A DNA stretch of 12,361 nucleotides from JADLEX01 sp964586775 (GTDB taxonomy: Bacteria > Lernaellota > Lernaellaia > JACKCT01). The translations under genes and the position numbers were made by a program. The notes under the pieces are model-generated. The model was given only the letters and a program-made list of their open reading frames with translations. It was not told where the DNA came from and made no database searches. The DNA is taken from positions 1 through 12,361 of the forward strand of contig CAZPJD010000233.1 of the NCBI GenBank assembly GCA_964586775.1, read 5' to 3'. Of this stretch, positions 6,950-12,361 are shown one piece after another. Every line of letters begins with the position of its first letter. Position 1 is the first letter of the stretch.

Positions 6950-8167
6950 TCAATCCCCGGACGACAGCTCCCTCTTCTCGTCGAGCGTCTGACGCACCTT
7001 GCGCAGCAGCCCGTCCGCCGTGAACGGCTTGGCGAGGAACGACACGCCGGGGGCGAGGTAGCCGTCCTGCTCCACGATGTCCTCGGCGTGCCCCGACATG
7101 AACAGCACCGCCGACTCGGGCCGCGCGCGCAGCACGATCTGTACCACGCGCGTGCCCGACAGCCCCGGCAGGATCACGTCGACGAGCAGCAGATCGAGCT
7201 TCGACGGCGTGGCGCTCGCCAGCGCGACCGCCTCTTCGCCGTCCCGAGCTTCGAAGACCGAATATCCCGCCCGCGCAAGGGCGCGCCGCGCGAGGCCGCG
7301 CACCATGTCGTTGTCCTCGACGAGCAGAATCGTCTCGCGTCCGCCGATCGCCCGCGCGGGTGCGGGGGGTTCGACGATCTTCGCCTCCACCACGGGCGCG
7401 TCGCACGGCAACCATACGCGGGCCGTGGTGCCCTCGTCCGGCGCGCTCTCGATCTCGATGTGCCCCCGGTGTTGCCGCACGATGCCGTAAACGACCGCGA
7501 GGCCGAGGCCCTTGCCCCGTCCGCGCTCTTTGGTCGTAAAAAACGGCTCGAACAGGTGCGCGCGCGCCTCCGCGTCCATGCCCGCGCCCGTGTCGGCGAC
7601 GCGCAGCTCCACGAACGCGCCCGACACGCTTTCGCCGCAGTGGCCGCACGCGAAATCGTGAATATCGCGCCGCGCTACGCCGACGGTCATCGTTCCCCCG
7701 TCCGGCATGGCGTCGACCGCGTTCGACGCGAGCTCCAGCATCAGCTCGCCGAGCAGCTCGGGGTCGCCGTTCACGAGCGGCGCGTCGGCATCCACCTCAT
7801 AACGCACCTCGACCCCGCCGGCCGCGAGCTGCCCGATCGCGCCACCCAGATCGGCGACGAGCCGCGCCGGATCGACGGGCCGCACCGCACGGGGCTGTTT
7901 GCGCGAAAACGCCTGAAGGCGACGGACGAGTTCGGCCGCGCGCGTGCCGGCGGCGACGATCTCCGCGGCGTCGTCGTGATTGGGATGATCGCGCGGCAGG
8001 CTCTCGACGAGGATCTCGGCGTACCCGTTGATGCTGGTCAGGATGTTGTTGAAGTCGTGCGTGATGCCGCTCGCGAGACGCGCGAGCGCGTCCATCTTGG
8101 CGTTTCCCGACACTCGATGTTCCACCGCGCTCCGCGGCGATTCCGGCGATGGCGAATCCGTCGTCAT
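6950..8167 (-). CDS. Soluble hybrid histidine kinase (HisKA-HATPase-REC)
   Basis: 405 aa. The phosphorylatable H37 lies in GITHDFNNILT (HisKA dimerisation domain, about 25-92). The HATPase has an N box around N149 (ELASNAVDAM), G1 DTGAGM at 192-197, an F box FEPFFTTK at 206-213 and G2 GKGLGL at 218-223. A receiver domain follows at about 278-395, with ILLVEDND, phosphoacceptor D330 and K380 in FLAKPF. There is no membrane segment and no PAS or GAF domain, and only 24 residues precede HisKA, so the input must come from a partner or the cytosol. A C174-GH-C177 pair sits between the N and G1 boxes and might bind metal or sense redox state. Phosphotransfer from H37 to D330 is expected. No DNA-binding response regulator is adjacent, so the output is unknown. 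The start is the first ATG, with only a weak AGG before it. Confidence 0.93.
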   Translation of the reverse strand: MTTDSPSPESPRSAVEHRVSGNAKMDALARLASGITHDFNNILTSINGYAEILVESLPRDHPNHDDAAEIVAAGTRAAELVRRLQAFSRKQPRAVRPVDPARLVADLGGAIGQLAAGGVEVRYEVDADAPLVNGDPELLGELMLELASNAVDAMPDGGTMTVGVARRDIHDFACGHCGESVSGAFVELRVADTGAGMDAEARAHLFEPFFTTKERGRGKGLGLAVVYGIVRQHRGHIEIESAPDEGTTARVWLPCDAPVVEAKIVEPPAPARAIGGRETILLVEDNDMVRGLARRALARAGYSVFEARDGEEAVALASATPSKLDLLLVDVILPGLSGTRVVQIVLRARPESAVLFMSGHAEDIVEQDGYLAPGVSFLAKPFTADGLLRKVRQTLDEKRELSSGD

Positions 8168-8232
8168 GACCTGGCCCGAATTTGCGGGATCAACTTCGAA
8201 CCGGAGGGCGGACCATGCATCCCGCGTCGCGC

Positions 8233-8280
8233 GATCCCCCTCACGCGACCCGTGTCGCGCGATTCGTTCGCGCGGGGATC
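8233..8280. other. Nested inverted repeats between the kinase and glycine-zipper genes
   Basis: Outer arms GATCCCC (8233-8239) and GGGGATC (8274-8280) enclose two hairpins: CGCGAC-CCGT-GTCGCG (8244-8259) and GCGCGA-TTCGT-TCGCGC (8257-8273). The two share three bases and so are alternatives. The element touches the stop codon of the glycine-zipper gene on the - strand. There is no T tract, so a standard terminator is unlikely. It may be an RNA 3'-end structure, a protein site or chance in GC-rich DNA. Confidence 0.35.
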
Positions 8281-8545
8281 AGGCTCCCGGCGTCCCGGGC
8301 GGTATCGGCGCGTCGGGCGGAGTCCTGTCGGCGGCTCTGTCCTTCTCGTCCATCCGGCTGCCGACGTAGCCGCCCACCGCACCACCGAGCGCGGCCCCCA
8401 ACGGGCCCAGCACAAACGCACCCAGCGCCGCGCCCACGCCGCCGCCGATCGCCGCGTTCCGGTGGATCCTCGCCACCTGCCGCACGTTCTCGATCGGGTT
8501 CAGCGACCAGTCGATCCGGGGCTTCGGGTGTTCGTCCAGCGCCAT
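8279..8545 (-). CDS. Small glycine-zipper protein
   Basis: 88 aa. The N-terminal third is polar and basic (DEHPKPRIDW, ENVRQVARIHR). Residues about 32-63 form a Gly/Ala-rich segment with repeated GxxxG spacing (GGGVGAALGAFVLGPLGAAL, then GGAVGGYVG), typical of glycine-zipper membrane-associating helices. The tail is charged and then Pro-rich (TPPDAPIPPGTPGA). There is no signal peptide at this start. The ATG at 8545 is chosen because GGAGGG lies 5 nt before it; an in-frame start at 8617 would add 24 residues that look unlike the rest. Similar small proteins occur widely with unknown roles, often envelope-linked. The family type is clear and the function is not. Confidence 0.8.
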   Translation of the reverse strand: MALDEHPKPRIDWSLNPIENVRQVARIHRNAAIGGGVGAALGAFVLGPLGAALGGAVGGYVGSRMDEKDRAADRTPPDAPIPPGTPGA

Positions 8546-8550
8546 GATCG

Positions 8551-8556
8551 CCCTCC
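8551..8556 (-). promoter_or_regulatory. Shine-Dalgarno deciding the glycine-zipper start
   Basis: GGAGGG on the - strand, 5 nt before the ATG at 8545. It favours this start over the in-frame start at 8617. Confidence 0.8.
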
Positions 8557-8650
8557 GGTAAACACATTGTCCCACAAGTCGAGAAGGGATGCGAGAAAAA
8601 AATGCGGCCGACAGCACGCGGCGGTGTCCACGAAAAACCGGTGACTGTCC

Positions 8651-9268
8651 CTAATTAAATGGCCAGTGGCGGCCCTTGGCTCGGGCGATCTCCCGCACCG
8701 CGTCCCACGTCAGGTCCTTCTGAACGGCAAACTCGATGAGCGCGGAATACAGCTCGTAGAGCGCGCGCGTGTCGTCGATGGCCTTGTGCGTGGGTGCGGC
8801 CTTGATGCCCAGATCCTCGGTGAGGCGCGCGAGCGAAAACCCCTCGAAGCGCTTGGGCAGCAGCTTGCGCGACATTCGCAACGTGCACCACCACTCGACC
8901 TTCGGCGGTTCGAGGTGGTGACGCACGATCTCCTGCCGGATGAACTCGGCGTCATTTTGCGCGCCGTGGGCGATCACCACCGCGCCGTCGAGCATCGGGC
9001 CGAGCGTCCTCCACGCCTCGGGAAAGGCCGGCTCGCCCTTCACGTCGTTGTTCGAGATGCCGTGCACGGCCTGCGTGTATGGGTCGATGGGGCAGCCGGG
9101 ATCGACGAGCGTGTCGAACACGCGGTCGATGCGTCCATCGGTCACCAGGACCGCGGCGACCTCGACCACGTGCGCGCGCCCGCGAAACTGCGTGGCTTCG
9201 AGATCGAGGGCGACGAGTTTGGGAAGCGGCGGCAGCACGGCGGGCTCCAATCTTGATGACGATATCAT
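8651..9268 (-). CDS. DEDDh-family 3'-5' exonuclease (DnaQ/epsilon-like)
   Basis: 205 aa from the ATG at 9268. The three exonuclease motifs are present: ExoI with D22 and E24 (LVALDLEAT), ExoII with D106 in AHGAQNDAEFI, and ExoIII with H161 and D166 (HKAIDDTRAL), the histidine marking the DEDDh subclass. The substrate would be a 3' end of DNA or RNA, with two metal ions bound by the acidic residues. It is a single-domain enzyme without a polymerase or helicase part. The open frame continues upstream to 9667, but that part overlaps the nuclease gene in another frame and has shadow-like composition. The start lies 16 nt after the nuclease stop and has no Shine-Dalgarno or promoter of its own, so read-through from the restriction operon is likely. 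Whether it works with that system or is a housekeeping enzyme is open. Confidence 0.85.
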   Translation of the reverse strand: MISSSRLEPAVLPPLPKLVALDLEATQFRGRAHVVEVAAVLVTDGRIDRVFDTLVDPGCPIDPYTQAVHGISNNDVKGEPAFPEAWRTLGPMLDGAVVIAHGAQNDAEFIRQEIVRHHLEPPKVEWWCTLRMSRKLLPKRFEGFSLARLTEDLGIKAAPTHKAIDDTRALYELYSALIEFAVQKDLTWDAVREIARAKGRHWPFN

Positions 9269-9284
9269 CGACGAGGCAACGGAA

Positions 9285-10139
9285 TCAGCGGATCGACGTT
9301 TCGAGCTGTCGAACCCAACCATCCACGACGTCCGGCAACCGCGACACCACCTCTTTCCCGAAGAGAATCTCGTCGACGTAGCCCATGTGGAGCATGTCCA
9401 CGAGTCGGCACAGGTACGAACGGCCACATTTCCACCACGTGTAACGGCCATCCACGACGAGCAGGTGCGCGCACAATCGATCGGTGGAGCGTCGCATCTC
9501 GGCCAACTCCATCCCGTCGAGCGCCGTTTCGTACACGCCGTCCGCGACGCGGCTGCCGAACGTTGTCGTATGGTAATATTCCTTGATTTCCCAGACCGCG
9601 ACCGGATCCACCACCGAAGGAAATGCGCCATCGAGGCGACGCGACAAAGTTCGCCACGGCCTACCATCGCTCGAAAATGCCGTCAGTCTTCGCGGGTCGA
9701 AATCGCAGAGATGGTCTCCGATCCGACTCTCGATCGTCATGCGCACGATCTCGGTCAGAAACGCCGGTTTGCGTTTCGCGCCTTTTTGTTTGTTCAGAGT
9801 CGGAGGGCGCGTTGTCCGCGTCCGTCGGCGAACCTGCGCGTACAGACTCTCCGCCTCATCGGCATCCATGAGAAGTGGTCGGACATCGTCGTTCAGCAAT
9901 TTGGCACGATGAGCGAAGTAGTGGACGAGAGCATGCGCGAGTTCCGAAGGTGCTCCCGTGTCGCCCGGAACTTCGTCGGCTTCGAAACCCATGGACTTCA
10001 TGGCCTTGGCGATGTCTTCGACGCCGGGGGAACGAATTTCGCTCTTGCCTTTTTTCACGTAGCCCAGTTGCTCGCTGATCGAGCGCACGTGCGCCCAGAA
10101 CTCGAGCGGTTTACGCGCAAAGCGCGGATCGGCTCGCAT
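9285..10139 (-). CDS. Putative type II restriction endonuclease, PD-(D/E)XK fold
   Basis: 284 aa from the ATG at 10139. A TTG one codon upstream is possible but less likely, because the regulator stop and this ATG overlap as TGATG. A PD-(D/E)XK-like signature is visible: D170 in RRLDGAFPSV and E184-I-K186 in AVWEIKEYY, 14 residues apart, preceded by a helix containing E137. Other striking blocks are NKQKG at 116-120, FGSRVADGVYETALDGMEL near 194-212 and GRSYLCRLVDMLHMGYVDE near the C-terminus. I recall this as a recurring family next to XRE regulators and adenine methylases, but I cannot give a verified name or recognition site. The coupling to a C-like regulator and the divergent methyltransferase support a restriction role. 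The catalytic assignment is by motif only. Confidence 0.75.
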   Translation of the reverse strand: MRADPRFARKPLEFWAHVRSISEQLGYVKKGKSEIRSPGVEDIAKAMKSMGFEADEVPGDTGAPSELAHALVHYFAHRAKLLNDDVRPLLMDADEAESLYAQVRRRTRTTRPPTLNKQKGAKRKPAFLTEIVRMTIESRIGDHLCDFDPRRLTAFSSDGRPWRTLSRRLDGAFPSVVDPVAVWEIKEYYHTTTFGSRVADGVYETALDGMELAEMRRSTDRLCAHLLVVDGRYTWWKCGRSYLCRLVDMLHMGYVDEILFGKEVVSRLPDVVDGWVRQLETSIR

Positions 10140-10378
10140 CAACGGCCGCCTTCGTATCGGGCGACGAAGTCTCCGAGGGTGATACCCAACGCGTTGCAGA
10201 TGCGTTCGAGTTCGAGCAGATCCACCCGACGCTCGCCCGACTCGTACCGGCTGACGAAGGACTGAGGCTGGCCGAGCCGATCCGCCAAGTCCTCCTGACG
10301 CATCCCCGCTTCGTTGCGAATCTGGCGAAGCAATCCGAGAAAACGATCTCGGTCGTTATTCGAAGGGCGAATCGTCAT
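10139..10378 (-). CDS. XRE-family regulator, C-protein-like
   Basis: 79 aa. A single Cro/C1-type helix-turn-helix fills most of the protein: the HTH lies at about 27-46 (RQEDLADRLGQPQSFVSRYE), followed by the usual dimerisation helices (ELERICNALGITLGDFVARY). Size and domain content fit controller (C) proteins of restriction-modification systems, which bind as dimers to promoter sites, activate or repress their own operon and limit methyltransferase expression. The stop TGA overlaps the nuclease ATG by one base (TGATG), a tight coupling typical of C-R pairs. The ATG at 10378 is preceded by a -10-like TTAAAT with 6 nt between, and by no Shine-Dalgarno, so the transcript is probably leaderless. 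A GCGAAT inverted repeat 25 nt upstream is the likely operator. Acting as a C protein is inference from layout. Confidence 0.85.
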   Translation of the reverse strand: MTIRPSNNDRDRFLGLLRQIRNEAGMRQEDLADRLGQPQSFVSRYESGERRVDLLELERICNALGITLGDFVARYEGGR

Positions 10379-10384
10379 CGGCGC

Positions 10385-10412
10385 ATTTAAGGTCTCGTTG
10401 ACGCGAATGCAA
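10385..10412 (-). promoter_or_regulatory. Candidate promoter of the XRE/nuclease operon (leaderless)
   Basis: On the - strand, -35 TTGCAT (10412-10407), 16-nt spacer, -10 TTAAAT (10390-10385), then 6 nt to the ATG at 10378. It overlaps the divergent methyltransferase promoter, and its -35 lies inside the inverted repeat. Confidence 0.5.
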
Positions 10413-10426
10413 AATTCGCATACGGT
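10398..10426 (+). promoter_or_regulatory. Candidate promoter of the methyltransferase gene (leaderless)
   Basis: -35 TTGACG (10398-10403, 5 of 6 bases), an ideal 17-nt spacer, -10 TACGGT (10421-10426), then 6 nt to the ATG at 10433. The inverted repeat fills the spacer, so a bound regulator would block RNA polymerase. Confidence 0.6.
10403..10419. promoter_or_regulatory. Candidate operator shared by the divergent promoters
   Basis: Perfect 6-bp inverted repeat GCGAAT-GCAAA-ATTCGC. It lies between the -35 and -10 of the methyltransferase promoter and covers the -35 of the regulator promoter. It differs from the GACT/AGTC C-box of PvuII-type systems, as expected for a divergent regulator. Only one full site is evident. 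Confidence 0.6.
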
Positions 10427-10432
10427 TTTTTC

Positions 10433-11359
10433 ATGGTTTCGCGGATCTCCGACGACACGCGCGTGTCGGCAACGGCACCGATGCAGACGATTCTTTTCGG
10501 CGAAGGCCGACAGGCCGAAATCGCGCCCTTCACCACCGGCCTATTGAAATGGATCGGCAACAAGCAGCGGATGGCGCACCGGATCGTTTCGTGGTTTCCG
10601 CCGAAATTCGGTCGTTACTTCGAGCCATTTCTGGGCAGCGGCGCGGTGCTCGGGACGCTTTGTCCCGAATTCGCCGTGGCGTCGGACACGTTTGGGCCGC
10701 TGATGGAAATCTGGCGGACTCTGAAGGAGAACCCCGAGGTTCTGAAGGGTTGGTACTCCGATCGATATGAGCGCATGGCGAACGGCGACAAGGTCTGGGA
10801 ATACGAGCGCGTGAAGGCCGCATACAATCGCTCGCCCAACGGGGCGGACCTGCTGTTTCTGTGTCGCACGTGCTACGCGGGCGTTGTCCGTTTTCGTCAA
10901 GCCGATGGTTTCATGTCCACGCCTTGCGGACCGCACAAACCGGTACCCCCCGCATCGTTCGCGAAACGCGTGGACGAGTGGCGGCGTCGGACGCGCGGGG
11001 CGGAATTTCGCCGGATGGACTATCGGGAAGCGCTCGCCGAGGCCCGTGCGGGCGACTTGGTCTACTGCGATCCGCCGTACGCCCACAGTCAGGCGATTCT
11101 TTACGGTGCACAGGCGTTTCGGCTCGACGAACTGCTGGATGCTGTCGCCGAGTGTCGCGGTCGCGGTGTCCACGTCGCTCTCAGCATCGATGGAACGAAA
11201 CGCTCGGGTCGCCACGTCTGCGATCTACCGATTCCGGAAGGACTGTTTGAACGGGAGATTCGCATAGACTGCGGTCGTTCCATGCTGCGCCGCTTGCAAA
11301 TGGGCGGGCAAACGATGGAGCGCGAGGTCGTCGCGGACCGTCTGTTGCTGACTTGGTGA
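10433..11359 (+). CDS. D12-class (Dam-like) adenine-N6 DNA methyltransferase
   Basis: 308 aa, alpha-class motif order. Motif X KWIGNK is at 39-44, the AdoMet-binding motif I FEPFLGSGAV at 63-72, and a Dam-type conserved block RTCYAGVVRFRQADGFMSTP around 145-164. Catalytic motif IV D213-PPY216 sits in DLVYCDPPY. It would transfer a methyl group from AdoMet to adenine N6 in a short DNA site. The site cannot be read from the sequence; GATC is possible because Dam is a relative. It diverges from the regulator-nuclease operon and would protect host DNA against that nuclease. The ATG at 10433 has a -10 box 6 nt upstream and no Shine-Dalgarno. A second in-frame ATG at 10481 would remove 16 residues and keep all motifs. 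The gene ends 10 nt before the convergent CNNM gene, with no terminator between. Confidence 0.92.
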   Translation: MVSRISDDTRVSATAPMQTILFGEGRQAEIAPFTTGLLKWIGNKQRMAHRIVSWFPPKFGRYFEPFLGSGAVLGTLCPEFAVASDTFGPLMEIWRTLKENPEVLKGWYSDRYERMANGDKVWEYERVKAAYNRSPNGADLLFLCRTCYAGVVRFRQADGFMSTPCGPHKPVPPASFAKRVDEWRRRTRGAEFRRMDYREALAEARAGDLVYCDPPYAHSQAILYGAQAFRLDELLDAVAECRGRGVHVALSIDGTKRSGRHVCDLPIPEGLFEREIRIDCGRSMLRRLQMGGQTMEREVVADRLLLTW

Positions 11360-11369
11360 ACTCCCCCGT

Positions 11370-12361
11370 CTAACCGCCTTCCGTCACCAGCGACGCCTGC
11401 TCGCCCACGCGGATCACGTCGAGGATCTCCTCGGGCGAGCGGGCCGTGAGCAGGCGTTCGGTCACGTAGCGGGAGTCGTGAAGAAGCTGCGCGATTCCCG
11501 ATTGCAGGCGCTGATGCACGCGCGGCTGCCCCGCGGGCGTGAGCGTCACAAAGAGCAGGTACGCGCGCTCGGCCGCGCCCCGGCACGGCACGCCGCGATC
11601 ACTGCGCAGAACCAGCGCGAAGGGCCGCGTGATGCCCGCGAGACGCGCGTGCGGCATGGCAATGCCGTGGCCGACGTAGGTGCCGACTTGGCGCTCCCGC
11701 TCCTCCACCGAGCGCACGATCTGCGTCGCGGGCAGCGGCAGCGCACCCTCGCCCATGCGCGCCAGCGCCTCGGCCACGGCCTGCGCGGGCGAATCCGCCT
11801 CGATCCCCAGATGGATGTGCGCCCTCGTCACCACGTCGGACAGGTGGATCGTCTCCTCGTCCTCGAACTCGTCGCGGATCGTACCGACGATCTCCTCGAT
11901 CACGTCCTCGAGCGTGACGAGCCCCGACCAGCGCCCCGCGTCATCGGTCACAAACGCCGTGTGAATGCCGCGCTGCTGCATCTCGGCGAGCAACGCTTCC
12001 AGCCGCGCCGATTCGGTGACGCGGATCGCGGGACGCGCGAGCGCCACGAGGTCGGGCGCGCCGTTTGCGCCGTCGGCGCGCAGCAGCACGTCCTTGAGGT
12101 GTACGAATCCGGTCGGGCGCTCGGCGTCGCCGTCCAGCAGCGGATAGCGCGTGAACCGCGACGCGCGCGCGACCCGCAGGTTTTCGTCCCACGGCGCGCG
12201 GGCGTCGAAGCACACCACCTGCGCGCGCGGGCGCATGGCGTCGCGCACGGCGAGCGCACCCAGATCAAAGACGTTTTCCATGAAGAGCAGGCGGCGAAAC
12301 GACATCATCCCCTGCTCCTGCGAATCGTCGAGGATGATGCGCAGCTCCTCCTCGCTGTGCC
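11370..12361 (-). CDS. CNNM/CorC-type CBS-pair protein fused to a PTS EIIA (type 2) domain, 5' partial
   Basis: About 330 codons are visible and the frame stays open to the window edge. Reading through 12309-12361 gives HSEEELRIILDDSQEQG, the typical sequence after the CNNM (DUF21) membrane domain of CorC/HlyC-like proteins, so the membrane part lies outside. Two CBS motifs follow (RDAMRPRAQVVCFD near the first; GLVTLEDVIEEIVGTIRDE at the end of the second), expected to bind nucleotides. The C-terminus is an EIIA-Fru/Ntr-like domain with GHGIAMPH, the phosphorylatable His being coded at 11649-11651. It occupies the place of the usual CorC C-terminal domain. CNNM proteins are linked to Mg2+ or other cation transport; the EIIA part could bring PTS phosphorylation control. 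An internal ATG-ATG at 12308 is not a credible start, because homologous sequence continues upstream. Confidence 0.88.
   Translation of the reverse strand, partial: HSEEELRIILDDSQEQGMMSFRRLLFMENVFDLGALAVRDAMRPRAQVVCFDARAPWDENLRVARASRFTRYPLLDGDAERPTGFVHLKDVLLRADGANGAPDLVALARPAIRVTESARLEALLAEMQQRGIHTAFVTDDAGRWSGLVTLEDVIEEIVGTIRDEFEDEETIHLSDVVTRAHIHLGIEADSPAQAVAEALARMGEGALPLPATQIVRSVEERERQVGTYVGHGIAMPHARLAGITRPFALVLRSDRGVPCRGAAERAYLLFVTLTPAGQPRVHQRLQSGIAQLLHDSRYVTERLLTARSPEEILDVIRVGEQASLVTEGG

Noticed and set aside
8214..8547. + strand start at 8214 with an upstream GGAGGG, reading antisense to the glycine-zipper gene
   Set aside because: The Shine-Dalgarno is good but the product is Arg/Pro/Ser-rich with no features, and the opposite strand has a coherent protein with its own Shine-Dalgarno.
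7088..8644. 518-aa + strand frame opposite the kinase and glycine-zipper genes
   Set aside because: The opposite strand encodes all kinase motifs. This frame is Arg/His-rich with no recognisable domain.
9269..9667. N-terminal extension of the exonuclease frame
   Set aside because: It overlaps the nuclease gene out of frame, is Arg/Ser/Trp-rich without homology, and the exonuclease fold is complete from 9268.
8940..10265. 441-aa + strand frame opposite exonuclease, nuclease and regulator
   Set aside because: Shadow of three supported - strand genes, with no motif of its own.
12255..12308. Internal ATG codons as the start of the CBS-EIIA gene
   Set aside because: Residues coded upstream of 12308 continue the conserved CNNM-to-CBS linker, so the gene begins beyond the window.
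1..12361. CRISPR array, tRNA, rRNA or insertion sequence
   Set aside because: No regularly spaced repeats, no tRNA-like cloverleaf with conserved arms, no rRNA core sequence and no transposase frame were seen.

Overview
The window is GC-rich bacterial DNA with tightly packed genes. Poly-aspartate lipoproteins carrying MopE-type metal-binding motifs and a beta-helix, a hybrid kinase, and a CNNM-CBS-EIIA fusion together suggest an uncultured Deltaproteobacteria-like lineage (Desulfobacterota, Myxococcota or a related candidate phylum). This placement rests on gene content, because no rRNA or other phylogenetic marker is present.

Region by region: (1) 21-4446, + strand: two tandem paralogous secreted lipoproteins, each with its own Shine-Dalgarno and each followed by a hairpin terminator. 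(2) 4531-5031, +: a small four-helix membrane protein resembling DUF4234. Its stop codon overlaps that of the convergent next gene. (3) 5028-6875, -: a two-gene cassette of a small Cys/His-containing protein and a 512-aa ImmA/IrrE-type zinc peptidase with a long uncharacterised N-terminus, behind a strong-looking promoter (TTGACA - 18 nt - TAGGAT). (4) 6950-8545, -: a soluble hybrid histidine kinase and a small glycine-zipper protein. (5) 8651-11359: a probable type II restriction-modification system. An XRE controller-like regulator and a PD-(D/E)XK nuclease lie on the - strand, with a D12-class adenine methyltransferase diverging on the + strand. A DEDDh exonuclease follows the nuclease by 16 nt. 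(6) 11370-12361, -: the C-terminal part of a CNNM-CBS-EIIA fusion whose start is outside the window.

The most interesting part is region 5. Two overlapping divergent promoters share one inverted repeat (GCGAAT-N5-ATTCGC). The layout matches C-protein-controlled systems such as PvuII, in which the regulator delays the nuclease until the methyltransferase has protected the host. Both promoters, and that of the DUF4234-like gene, place the -10 hexamer exactly 6 nt before the ATG. This predicts leaderless transcripts. Region 3 is a second accessory module and a good candidate for an undescribed stress or defence pair. Regions 3 and 5 look less GC-biased at codon third positions than their neighbours, which would fit horizontal acquisition. 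That is an impression and was not computed.
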